From NCBI GenBank assembly GCA_946408865.1, contig CAMJTZ010000092.1, positions 1-7,408 on the forward strand: 7,408 nucleotides of DNA. The letters run 5' to 3'. Source of the DNA: an uncultured Clostridia bacterium (GTDB taxonomy: Bacteria; Bacillota_A; Clostridia; Christensenellales; Aristaeellaceae). The notes under the pieces were generated by a model. The model saw only the letters and a program-made list of their open reading frames with translations, was not told the origin of the DNA and did not search any database. Below, piece by piece: positions 1-5,803 of this stretch. How positions within the stretch are numbered: position 1 is the first letter of the stretch; every line of letters starts with the position of its first letter. A program made the position numbers and the translations under genes.

Positions 1-332
1 GCGTAAAGGAAGCAAACCTGCATATTATTTTTCAGGAGAAAACGGATCTTCACGAAGCCCTCTTCCGGCTGAAAAAGGATTTCGGCTGCGAGCGTCTGAC
101 CGTTCAGTCGGGAGGAACCGTAAACGGCCTTTTCCTCCGGGAAAAACTGTTTGATTATGTGGATCTGGTGGTAGCCCCGGTACTGATCGGCGGAAAAGAT
201 ACCGCCTCGCTGATTGACGGTCCGTCCCTGCTGAGCAGGGAAGAGCTTTCCGGACTGGGCGTGCTGAAGCTGGAAAGCTGCACCGTTCTGGAAGATTCCT
301 ATATCAGGCTGCGGTATCAGGTCATCCACTGA
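1..332 (+). CDS. RibD C-terminal / dihydrofolate reductase-like reductase, 3' part
   Basis: This is the last 109 residues of a reductase whose start lies left of the window; the frame opens at base 3 and ends at TGA 330-332. The visible part matches the RibD_C fold (pyrimidine reductase/DHFR-like, NADPH-dependent). It has the pattern LTVQSGGTVNGLFLRE, in which the Gly-Gly belongs to the nucleotide-binding loop, followed by DYVDLVVAPVLIGGKDT, the family's 'aPvllGG' strand and loop, and a closing beta segment DSYIRLRYQVIH. Family members reduce the 5-amino-6-ribosylamino-uracil intermediate of riboflavin synthesis, or are stand-alone DHFR-like reductases of unknown substrate. With the N-terminal half missing I cannot tell whether a deaminase domain (true RibD) precedes it, so no symbol is given. 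The family call is firm and the exact substrate is not. No convincing hairpin terminator follows the stop codon. Confidence 0.82.
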   Translation, partial: VKEANLHIIFQEKTDLHEALFRLKKDFGCERLTVQSGGTVNGLFLREKLFDYVDLVVAPVLIGGKDTASLIDGPSLLSREELSGLGVLKLESCTVLEDSYIRLRYQVIH

Positions 333-434
333 CGCTGTTCTGCTGTGCAAAGAGAATCCGGGGAAAATGCATGCATCCGACACATGAGTATGATTCGACA
401 GATCAATAAACAAACCCGTTCCAGTCATTGGCTA

Positions 435-465
435 TTGACTTGGAGCAAACTTTATGCATTAAAAT
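435..465 (+). promoter_or_regulatory. Candidate sigma-A promoter for the ACT-MBL gene
   Basis: A TTGACT hexamer at 435-440 is followed by an A/T-rich block with ATTAAA at 458-463 (17-nt spacer) or TAAAAT at 460-465 (19-nt spacer). It sits about 85-115 nt upstream of the ATG at 550, inside a 217-bp gap that otherwise shows only a short palindrome (ATGCATGCAT, 367-376). The -35 element is good, but the -10 element is compromised either in sequence or in spacing, so this is a candidate only. Confidence 0.4.
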
Positions 466-549
466 AAAATGTAATTCAGCGGCTTCAGCAGGCCAATTCA
501 AACGGAACAATGCCGGAAAAAAGATCCGCGCAGGAGGACTAAAGCAAAG

Positions 550-1989
550 ATGAAGAAAACATATATCACCACCATGCCGGATCATATCGGTTCCTTCCTG
601 AAAGCCAGTGAATGCTTTTCCTCCCTGGGTGTGAATATTACCCGCGTCAGTTACAACAAAGCGGTGGACTCCCACACACTCTTTATTGACGCGGAAGGAA
701 ATGAACAGCAGCTGGAAAAAGCGGATGCGGAGCTGAAAAAGATCGGATACCTGCGGACAGACAGGAATGAGAACAGCATCGTGCTCCTGGAATTTATGCT
801 CCGGGATGTTCCCGGCGGCGTAACGGAAGTGCTGAAACTGATCCACCGTTTCCACCTGAATATCTCCTATATCAGTTCCCAGGAGAACGGCTCAGATTAC
901 CAGGCTTTCAAAATGGGACTCTTTATGGAAAGCGAAGGCACACTGAAAGAATTCCTGCAGGAAGCGCAGGGACTTTGTCCGGTGAGAGTCCTGGATTACA
1001 ATCATACCGAACGCGTTTTTGACAACAGCATCTTTTACCAGTCTTTTGTGTCCGGCCTGATGCAGCTTACAGGCCTTCCGGAGGAAAAACGGAACGATCT
1101 GCTGGTTAATTCAAATCTGGTCATGCAGATGCTGGATGAGAAGGGGCTCTCCCCCTTCAAAACGTTCGACAGCATCAGCCGGTTTGCGGAACTGCTGTCT
1201 GTCTGCCGCGGCGAAGCGTTCCTTCCGCGCATTACCCGGCACCGGATCACAGAAGAAACGGAAATCATATTGATCGAGCCTCCCTGCGGCAGCAACACGG
1301 CCATTGTGCGAAGCGCCGGAGAAACGCTGTTCATTGACAGCGGATACGCGCTGTACCGGGTGGAGATGGAAAAGCTGTTCCGCAGTCTTCTCCCGGAATA
1401 TGACAGGATGAAAAAGCAGATCTTCATTACCCACGCGGATGTGGATCATTGCGGACTGCTTCCGGTATTTGACGAAATCTACGCCAGCCGGAAAACCAGG
1501 GACTGCCTGGTGCTGGAATCCCAGGGAAAAAACGGATACCGTGAACAGAATCCGCTGCATAAACCGTATGTCAGCATCTGCAAGGCGCTGACCTTCTATC
1601 AGCCGCCGGATCCGGAAAAAATCAAACCCCTGTGGGATACACAGGGCGAACAGTTTCATCCGCTGGAGCAGACAGGATTCTTTGATTTCGGCGAGCTGCA
1701 TTTTGAGGTGTACCAGGGCAAAGGCGGCCATCTGCCGGGAGAAAGCGTCCTGATCGATTACCGGCATCATCTAGCCTTTACCGGGGATATCTATGTCAAT
1801 ATGCACGGAATGACCCGGGAACAGGCTGCCTATAATCAGTATGCGCCTGTCCTGATGACTTCTGTTGATACGGATCCTGCGCTGTGTGCTGCGGAACGCG
1901 CAGCTGTGATGCAGCGTCTCGGTGCCGGTGAATGGAAAATCTTCGGGGCACACGGGATGATGAAAGAATACAATCTGCAGGCTGAATAA
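550..1989 (+). CDS. ACT-ACT-metallo-beta-lactamase-fold hydrolase (479 aa)
   Basis: This is probably a cytoplasmic metal-dependent hydrolase with an attached regulatory or ligand-binding module; its substrate is unknown. Residues 1-70 and 76-150 each look like an ACT domain: 'TTMPDHIGSFLKA...LGVNITRVSY' and 'LEFMLRDVPGGVTEVLKLI...LNISYISS', each with the strand-PG/HIG-helix start that binds amino acids in this family. Residues 151-245 form a helical linker I do not recognise. Residues 248-470 carry metallo-beta-lactamase landmarks: LFIDSG (260-265), THADVDHCG (294-302) with H295, D297, D299 and H300, then H394 (KGGHLPGE), D413 (FTGD) and H468 (GAHG). The metal motif is HxDxDH rather than HxHxDH, a variant also seen in ComEC-type MBL domains. 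There is no signal peptide or membrane segment. AGGAGG at 532-537 supports the start with a long 12-nt spacer. The neighbours do not indicate a pathway. The domain calls are my reading of motifs. Confidence 0.85.
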   Translation: MKKTYITTMPDHIGSFLKASECFSSLGVNITRVSYNKAVDSHTLFIDAEGNEQQLEKADAELKKIGYLRTDRNENSIVLLEFMLRDVPGGVTEVLKLIHRFHLNISYISSQENGSDYQAFKMGLFMESEGTLKEFLQEAQGLCPVRVLDYNHTERVFDNSIFYQSFVSGLMQLTGLPEEKRNDLLVNSNLVMQMLDEKGLSPFKTFDSISRFAELLSVCRGEAFLPRITRHRITEETEIILIEPPCGSNTAIVRSAGETLFIDSGYALYRVEMEKLFRSLLPEYDRMKKQIFITHADVDHCGLLPVFDEIYASRKTRDCLVLESQGKNGYREQNPLHKPYVSICKALTFYQPPDPEKIKPLWDTQGEQFHPLEQTGFFDFGELHFEVYQGKGGHLPGESVLIDYRHHLAFTGDIYVNMHGMTREQAAYNQYAPVLMTSVDTDPALCAAERAAVMQRLGAGEWKIFGAHGMMKEYNLQAE

Positions 1990-2017
1990 TCAGCTGAAAC
2001 CATCGTACCAGATTTTC

Positions 2018-2317
2018 TCAGATCCCCGCGCGGATATTCTGAACCGTTTTCTTTTCCAGAGATATATCACTGAAGAAACGCAGACCGCCTTCTCCGGCCG
2101 GGCTCTGTGCGCCCATCACGTCCGCATTCATTTTGGAAAGCCGGTCGCGTACTTTTTTATCGGTGACGGCAATCATGATGGGAGACTGTTTCCCCATGCC
2201 CGTTGCAGCAAAGGTTCCGGCCTCCAGAATCTGATCCAGGATCTCTTCCGGAACAGGATCGGATTTGTAACTGCGGCAGCTGCGGCATTCCATCAAGGTC
2301 TTCATCGTTTCATTCAT
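2018..2317 (-). CDS. Truncated nitroreductase-family protein (99 aa, probable gene remnant)
   Basis: The first 70 or so residues match the N-terminal half of FMN-dependent nitroreductases of the clostridial single-domain type. The FMN-phosphate contact region CRSCRSYK lies at 11-18, followed by PVPEEILDQILEAGTFA, the ATGMGKQSP loop at 38-46, and a strand and helix ending at NADVMGA (64-70). A complete member is about 170-190 residues and would continue into the DPFYGAP-like strand and the rest of the FMN site. Here residues 71-99 do not resemble the family and the protein stops, so the flavin site is incomplete and enzymatic activity is doubtful. Translation signals are nevertheless excellent: AAGGAGG lies 7 nt before the ATG at 2317. 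The gene is convergent with the ACT-MBL gene (28 nt between stops), so the missing 3' half is not simply displaced downstream. It is either a decaying remnant fused to a foreign tail or a real short protein. Confidence 0.65.
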   Translation of the reverse strand: MNETMKTLMECRSCRSYKSDPVPEEILDQILEAGTFAATGMGKQSPIMIAVTDKKVRDRLSKMNADVMGAQSPAGEGGLRFFSDISLEKKTVQNIRAGI

Positions 2318-2338
2318 GGCGGTTCCTCCTTGTCAGCA

Positions 2339-2357
2339 TGATCTGTTTTTCAGATCA
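2339..2357. repeat. Perfect 7-bp inverted repeat upstream of the nitroreductase remnant
   Basis: TGATCTG (2339-2345) and CAGATCA (2351-2357) are exact reverse complements separated by five T (A on the minus strand). The element lies about 22 nt upstream of the minus-strand ATG at 2317, just ahead of the ribosome binding site. It could be a dimeric repressor operator or a small leader hairpin. I cannot identify a cognate regulator, nor a convincing promoter next to it. Confidence 0.45.
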
Positions 2358-2520
2358 GATGCTTTCATACAAACAAAATAAAAGGTATTGTTCCGCGGAC
2401 AGTATATTCCGGCGTGAGGGAGAATTCTTTCTGATTTTTGCGGAAACAGTACTCAAATTTTCACAAATCTGTTTCTGAATTCAATAAAACATCCCCATCC
2501 TGTCAGATGAAAACCGCTGA

Positions 2521-3276
2521 CTATTGCCATTGCGAAAGCATTTCCTGCATCCATCCGTATACATTCATCCCGTAAACCTGCTGCAGATTCCCGGACGTCA
2601 TGACATCCCGGATCAGGCCCTGTGAGATGCTTCTGCCGTGATCCATCAGGATCGCGTGGGATCCATAACGCCTGGCGATGCTCAGGTCATGGACCACAGA
2701 CAGTACCGCCCTTCCCGGTTCCTTCAGCCATTCCTGTATAAGCGAAAAAATATGCTGCTGGTACTTCAGATCCAGATGGTTGGCCGGTTCGTCCAGAATC
2801 AGCAGCTGCGGATCCTGGGCAAATACCTGAGCCAGGAATACCCTCTGCATCTCTCCGCCGGAAAGGGTCAGCATATCTGCACGCCGGAGCGCCGTCATCC
2901 CGGTCAGCTCCAGCGCATTTTCCACCCGTTCCTCCTGTCCCGGATCCGGGCCTGAAAAAAAGCCGGAAGAGCGGGAGTAGCATCCCAGACGTACGACTTC
3001 CTCCACCGTAAACGCGTATCCGGGCAGGTTGTGCTGGGCAAGCACTCCGATCTCCCGGGCCCGCTGCGCAGGTTTCAGGCTGCGAAGATTCTTTCCCTTG
3101 TACAGGATCTTCCCGTCATAGGACACGCCGCCGGAAACCGCTTCAATCAGTGTGCTCTTTCCTGCGCCGTTCGGGCCGACCAGCATCAGCCACATGCCTT
3201 CCCCGAGCGTAAAAGACACATCGCTCACAGCTGTGAAATTTCCATAACGCACGGTAACATGCCCGATATCCAGCAT
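2521..3276 (-). CDS. btuD: Cobalamin/corrinoid ABC importer ATPase (BtuD type)
   Basis: This 251-residue ATPase should power the corrinoid importer from the cytoplasmic face of the membrane, pairing with the permease encoded just upstream. All ABC landmarks are present: Walker A GPNGAGKST (34-42), Q-loop Gln81, signature LSGGE (138-142), Walker B LLILDEP (158-164) with catalytic Glu163, D-loop NHLDL, and switch His196 (VVHDL). The arrangement is that of the FepC/BtuD/HmuV group of iron-siderophore, heme and B12 importers. The reading frame is open further upstream to 3330, but that stretch lies inside the permease gene. The ATG at 3276 is chosen because AGGTG (3282-3286) lies 5 nt before it and it sits only 4 nt after the permease stop, implying translational coupling. 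The substrate assignment comes from the cobalamin riboswitch ahead of the operon, not from this protein. No strong terminator is visible after the stop. Confidence 0.9.
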   Translation of the reverse strand: MLDIGHVTVRYGNFTAVSDVSFTLGEGMWLMLVGPNGAGKSTLIEAVSGGVSYDGKILYKGKNLRSLKPAQRAREIGVLAQHNLPGYAFTVEEVVRLGCYSRSSGFFSGPDPGQEERVENALELTGMTALRRADMLTLSGGEMQRVFLAQVFAQDPQLLILDEPANHLDLKYQQHIFSLIQEWLKEPGRAVLSVVHDLSIARRYGSHAILMDHGRSISQGLIRDVMTSGNLQQVYGMNVYGWMQEMLSQWQ

Positions 3277-3280
3277 ATGC

Positions 3281-4312
3281 TCACCTCGCCTTCCCGGTGC
3301 GGTAGAAAATGACAACAAAGAAGACGGCACCGATCAGCGAAGTGACGACGCCGACCGGCAGTTCAACCGGCGACAGCACCGTACGGGCCACAAGATCGCA
3401 CAGCATCAGAAAGATGCTTCCGCCGGCCAGGCTGGCCGGCAGCAGACGGCGGTGGTTCGGCCCGGCCAGCATCCGGCAGATATGCGGCACAACCAGACCG
3501 ACGAAACCGATCGTTCCGCCAATGGAAACACAGGTGCCAATCAATGCAGAGCAGCAGACAAGGGTGATAATCTTGACCCTTTTCACATTCACGCCGATAT
3601 TCCGGGCGTTCTGTTCACCGATTGCAATCGCGTTCAGCTCACGTGCAAGACCCAGCAGGATTCCGCCGAAAACCACCAGCACGCCAAGTATCAGCAATGC
3701 GTGCCGGTACGTGCTCCCGGAGAAGGAACCCATGGTCCAGAAGGTCAGGCTTTTCATTTTCTCGTGGGAAAAGGTAATCAGCAGGCTCATCAGCGCGCTC
3801 GCGAACATCGAGAAAATCACGCCGATCAGAATGATGCTGTGGGTGGAAAGCGAATGGTCCAGCGTAAAAACCAGTCCCAGAATCAGCAGCAGCGACCCCA
3901 GTGCAAAAAGGATCGCCATGACCGTCGGACCGGCAAGCGGCAGGCCGGGCAGGTAAAAGCCGGTCAGAAGCGCAATCATCGCTCCGAGACCGGCACCGGA
4001 GGAAACACCCATGGTGCTGCCATCCGCCAGGGGATTGCGCAGGAGGCCCTGCATCCCTGCGCCGCACAGGCTCAGCGCAGCTCCGCACAACGCCACCGTA
4101 AGCACCCGCGGCAGGCGGACGCCCAGAATGATTGTGCTGTTCACACTCTCCGCGGTCCTTCCCGCAATCGCATCCGCAATCGTACGGAAAGTTTCGCCCG
4201 GCGTAATGCCGACGCTGCCGACGCACACACACAGCGTCATTACAGCCAGAAACGCCGCCGCGAGCAGTAACAGCGCGGGGAGACGGAGCGATTCGGTACG
4301 GTTTCGTTTCAT
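3281..4312 (-). CDS. btuC: Cobalamin/corrinoid ABC importer permease (FecCD/BtuC family)
   Basis: This 343-residue integral membrane protein is expected to dimerise and form the translocation path for the corrinoid. It has the usual length and hydrophobicity of the FecCD family (normally about ten membrane helices). Family signatures are easily read: VRLPRVLTVALCGAALSLCG followed by MQGLLRNPLADGSTMGVSSG, NARNIGVNVKRVK (cytoplasmic coupling region towards the ATPase), GFVGLVVPHICRML, and ELPVGVVTSLIGAVFF near the C-terminus. The frame is open to 4399, but that extension overlaps the end of the upstream gene and a strong hairpin. The ATG at 4312 with GGAGG at 4317-4321 gives the normal N-terminus (MKRNRTESLRLP followed by the first helix). 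It is the second gene of the operon, 55 nt after the binding-protein stop and 4 nt before the ATPase start. Family is certain; B12 specificity is inferred from the upstream riboswitch. Confidence 0.92.
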   Translation of the reverse strand: MKRNRTESLRLPALLLLAAAFLAVMTLCVCVGSVGITPGETFRTIADAIAGRTAESVNSTIILGVRLPRVLTVALCGAALSLCGAGMQGLLRNPLADGSTMGVSSGAGLGAMIALLTGFYLPGLPLAGPTVMAILFALGSLLLILGLVFTLDHSLSTHSIILIGVIFSMFASALMSLLITFSHEKMKSLTFWTMGSFSGSTYRHALLILGVLVVFGGILLGLARELNAIAIGEQNARNIGVNVKRVKIITLVCCSALIGTCVSIGGTIGFVGLVVPHICRMLAGPNHRRLLPASLAGGSIFLMLCDLVARTVLSPVELPVGVVTSLIGAVFFVVIFYRTGKAR

Positions 4313-4327
4313 GCTTCCTCCGAAAAT

Positions 4328-4357
4328 GCGGAACGGGAGTCTGTTCTCCCGTTCCGC
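4328..4357 (-). terminator. 12-bp intercistronic hairpin between the binding-protein and permease genes
   Basis: GCGGAACGGGAG (4328-4339) and CTCCCGTTCCGC (4346-4357) are exact reverse complements with a 6-nt loop, filling most of the 55-nt gap between the binding-protein stop and the permease ribosome binding site. On the operon strand the stem is followed by ATTTTC, a weak U-tract. Partial termination, or 3'-end protection of a processed upstream message, are both plausible; either would give more binding protein than permease. The hairpin is certain, its role inferred. Confidence 0.6.
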
Positions 4358-4367
4358 GGGTGTAAAA

Positions 4368-5291
4368 TCAGGCAGCGGGTGCCTCTTCCGCTTCTCCATA
4401 GATCAGTTCGTACAGTGTTTCCACCGCTTCCGCAAGCCGGGGGCCGGGGCGGGTAAAGGCATCGTTTCCGACGATCAGAACGTTTCCGTCCTTCACAGCG
4501 GTAATGCTCTGCCAGGATTCGCGGGCCTTGATCACTGCGGCGGCATCCATGTCACCCATAGCACTGGAATCGATGGTGATGATATAATCCGGGTTCTTCT
4601 GAATAACATCTTCCTCGTTCACCATCGGCCAGGCTTCCTCAAGATCGCCGAAAATGTTGGTCAGGCCGCAGATGGTTCCGATTTCATCCATGAAGTTGCC
4701 TTTGGCTGCGGACCACAGGCCGTATCCGTATTCCAGAGGCGTGGTTTCGAAGTAAACCGTTTTGCCGGAAGCTTTCACTTTGGCGGCCACTGCGTCAATG
4801 CGGGCTTTCATATCCGCAACAACGGCTTCCGCTTCAGCGGTTTTGCCGGTCACAGTACCCAGCAGGGCGATGCAGTTATAGGTATCCTCAAGGGTCTGCG
4901 CGTCTGTCACTACGACAGGGATGCTGTTCTGCTCCAGCTGTTCAACCACTGCCGGATCATGAGCCATTTTGGTCATGATCACAACGTCGGGCTTCAGCGC
5001 GATCACCTGTTCGACGTTGAACTCGCCGCCGGACTGGATTTCGGGAACAGCGGCAACTTCCTCGGGGTAATTGCAGTAGGTTCCCCGGCCGACGACAGCA
5101 GAACCCGCACCGATGGCGTAAAGAATCTCGCAGTCGGACGGCATAACCACAACGACGCGCTCTGCCGGACCGGTCAGCGCAACTTCGCGGCCCGTCATGT
5201 CGGTTACTGTGATACCGCTTTCCGCCACGGCAGGCAGGCAGGCGCTGAGCATCAGCACTGCCAGGAAAATGGAAACCAGTTTCTTGGACAT
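4368..5291 (-). CDS. btuF: Cobalamin/corrinoid ABC importer substrate-binding lipoprotein (BtuF type)
   Basis: This 307-residue extracytoplasmic protein should capture corrinoid and deliver it to the permease. The N-terminus is a bacterial signal: KK, a hydrophobic core, then the lipobox LSAC with Cys18 as the predicted lipidation site. AVA-E a few residues later resembles a signal peptidase I site, so a secreted form cannot be ruled out. The remainder is a class III periplasmic-binding protein (PF01497 type): 'ITVTDMTGREVALTGPAERVVVV' opens lobe one, NVEQVIALKPDVVIM is the typical mid-lobe segment, a long linker helix follows, and lobe two has WSAAKGNFMDEI and NPDYIITIDSS. Two ATGs are possible. 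The one at 5291 is preferred, with AGGAGG 9 nt upstream; the ATG at 5297 is only 3 nt from it. It is the first gene of the riboswitch-controlled operon, which is the basis for the B12 assignment. Confidence 0.9.
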   Translation of the reverse strand: MSKKLVSIFLAVLMLSACLPAVAESGITVTDMTGREVALTGPAERVVVVMPSDCEILYAIGAGSAVVGRGTYCNYPEEVAAVPEIQSGGEFNVEQVIALKPDVVIMTKMAHDPAVVEQLEQNSIPVVVTDAQTLEDTYNCIALLGTVTGKTAEAEAVVADMKARIDAVAAKVKASGKTVYFETTPLEYGYGLWSAAKGNFMDEIGTICGLTNIFGDLEEAWPMVNEEDVIQKNPDYIITIDSSAMGDMDAAAVIKARESWQSITAVKDGNVLIVGNDAFTRPGPRLAEAVETLYELIYGEAEEAPAA

Positions 5292-5299
5292 ATTCATGT

Positions 5300-5307
5300 C
5301 CCTCCTC
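5300..5307 (-). promoter_or_regulatory. Ribosome binding site of the binding-protein gene, in a competing hairpin
   Basis: GAGGAGGG on the minus strand is a near-perfect Shine-Dalgarno sequence; its spacing selects the ATG at 5291 over 5297. Its GGAGGG (5300-5305) is complementary to CCCTCC at 5333-5338, which can instead pair with an upstream GGGAGGG. Confidence 0.8.
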
Positions 5308-5331
5308 ATAAAAATGATCAAATGAATCAGC

Positions 5332-5366
5332 GGGAGGGTCTTTCACATAAGAAAAGCGTCCCTCCC
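5332..5366 (-). promoter_or_regulatory. Leader hairpin next to the ribosome binding site (possible anti-sequestor)
   Basis: On the operon strand GGGAGGG (5360-5366) pairs exactly with CCCTCCC (5332-5338), with CTTT and AAAG able to extend an inner helix. It lies between the leader terminator and the start codon. When formed it would keep the CCCTCC arm away from the Shine-Dalgarno sequence; if its 5' arm is otherwise occupied, the same arm could mask the ribosome binding site. The base pairing is seen directly; the switching is inference. Confidence 0.5.
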
Positions 5367-5377
5367 CGAGGCACGCC

Positions 5378-5405
5378 AACAAAACCTGCGGATTTTTCCC
5401 GCAAG
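5378..5405 (-). terminator. Riboswitch expression-platform terminator
   Basis: On the minus strand CTTGCGG (5399-5405) pairs with CCGCAGG (5385-5391), including one G-U pair, across a 7-nt A-rich loop. The stem is followed directly by TTTTGTT (5378-5384). It lies 40 nt beyond the cobalamin aptamer and about 85 nt before the first start codon, the usual place for a transcription-terminating expression platform. Ligand binding is expected to favour it. I could not identify a convincing antiterminator partner by eye. Confidence 0.7.
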
Positions 5406-5445
5406 TTTCATAGCATATCCCACCCCCAGGGGAATGATTGATTCA

Positions 5446-5628
5446 CGGTGTAAACAAGTCTCCCGGCTTTGCCTCATCCTACTCACACACCTTCCCGTCC
5501 CGAAGGGCAGTGGCTTCATAACGTGCTTTCGTCCGCTTCACGGTTACTGGGATAGCCCGGAACTCTCATCCGTGTTCCTATGGCGCGTTCCGGAAGAACG
5601 CGTCGCGCATCGCTGCGCAGATACACCG
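5446..5628 (-). promoter_or_regulatory. Cobalamin riboswitch (B12 aptamer)
   Basis: The minus strand carries the ordered conserved blocks of the cobalamin aptamer. An outer P1 stem is formed by CGGTGTA (5622-5628) and TACACCG (5446-5452). Next come a GCGTTC/GAACGC side hairpin (5585-5601), the core ATAGGAA-CACGGATGAGAG-TTCC around 5560-5581, and GGGCTATCCCAGTAACCG, corresponding to the 'CCCGCcACUGUaA' region. These are followed by GAAGCCACTG (5508-5517), GGGAAGG, AGGATGAGGCAAAGCC, and the B12-box end GCCGGGAGACTTG (5455-5467). It binds adenosyl- or other cobalamins in the nascent transcript and represses the downstream genes. A consensus promoter lies about 21 nt upstream and a terminator 40 nt downstream. 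It identifies the transporter's cargo as B12 or a related corrinoid. Block order and the perfect P1 make this a strong call, though the ligand subtype is not determined. Confidence 0.93.
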
Positions 5629-5648
5629 GCTATTCATTTGTCGCGACT

Positions 5649-5677
5649 ATTATATAATCCCGGAGAAAGATCGTCAA
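5649..5677 (-). promoter_or_regulatory. Sigma-A promoter of the cobalamin transport operon
   Basis: On the minus strand TTGACG (5672-5677) and TATAAT (5649-5654) are separated by exactly 17 nt. The transcription start is expected near 5642, so the aptamer begins about 14 nt into the RNA. This is the best promoter in the window, five of six bases at -35 and a perfect -10. Confidence 0.88.
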
Positions 5678-5747
5678 TTTCATCGTACTGCCGTTTTTCT
5701 TCCGTTTCCTGCTTTCTCCGGGCATTCTCCGTATCCGGCTCCGCAGC

Positions 5748-5784
5748 AAAAAAGCTCAGATCCCAATCCCTGCGATCTGAGCTT
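5748..5784 (-). terminator. Intrinsic terminator of the ligase-ACP-acyltransferase operon
   Basis: On the minus strand AAGCTCAGATC (5774-5784) and GATCTGAGCTT (5752-5762) form a perfect 11-bp stem with an 11-nt loop. The stem runs into six consecutive T (5748-5753, two of them in the stem) starting 20 nt after the acyltransferase stop. It isolates the lipid operon from the riboswitch promoter that starts about 70 nt further on. Confidence 0.9.
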
Positions 5785-5803
5785 CCCGTCTGATGCAAGC
5801 AGC

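Noticed and set aside
1111..1770. A minus-strand open frame of 219 codons inside the ACT-MBL gene
   Set aside because: It lies wholly antisense to the metal-binding domain coding sequence, and its product has no recognisable motif.
2396..2410. A minus-strand TATACT -10-like hexamer (2401-2406) as promoter of the nitroreductase remnant
   Set aside because: There is no acceptable -35 hexamer at 16-18 nt, so I did not annotate it.
2318..2520. Fur-box or iron-responsive control of the ABC operon
   Set aside because: No 19-bp Fur-like dyad was seen there or upstream of the operon, and the operon's leader is a cobalamin riboswitch instead.
3452..5441. Two long plus-strand open frames opposite the ABC permease and binding-protein genes (272 and 476 codons)
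   Set aside because: They are antisense to genes with clear family motifs, have low-complexity His/Gln/Arg- or Arg/Ser-rich products, no family resemblance, and one runs through the riboswitch expression platform.
5434..5793. A plus-strand open frame of 119 codons across the riboswitch region
   Set aside because: The stretch is explained by the minus-strand promoter, aptamer and terminator; the product has no family resemblance.
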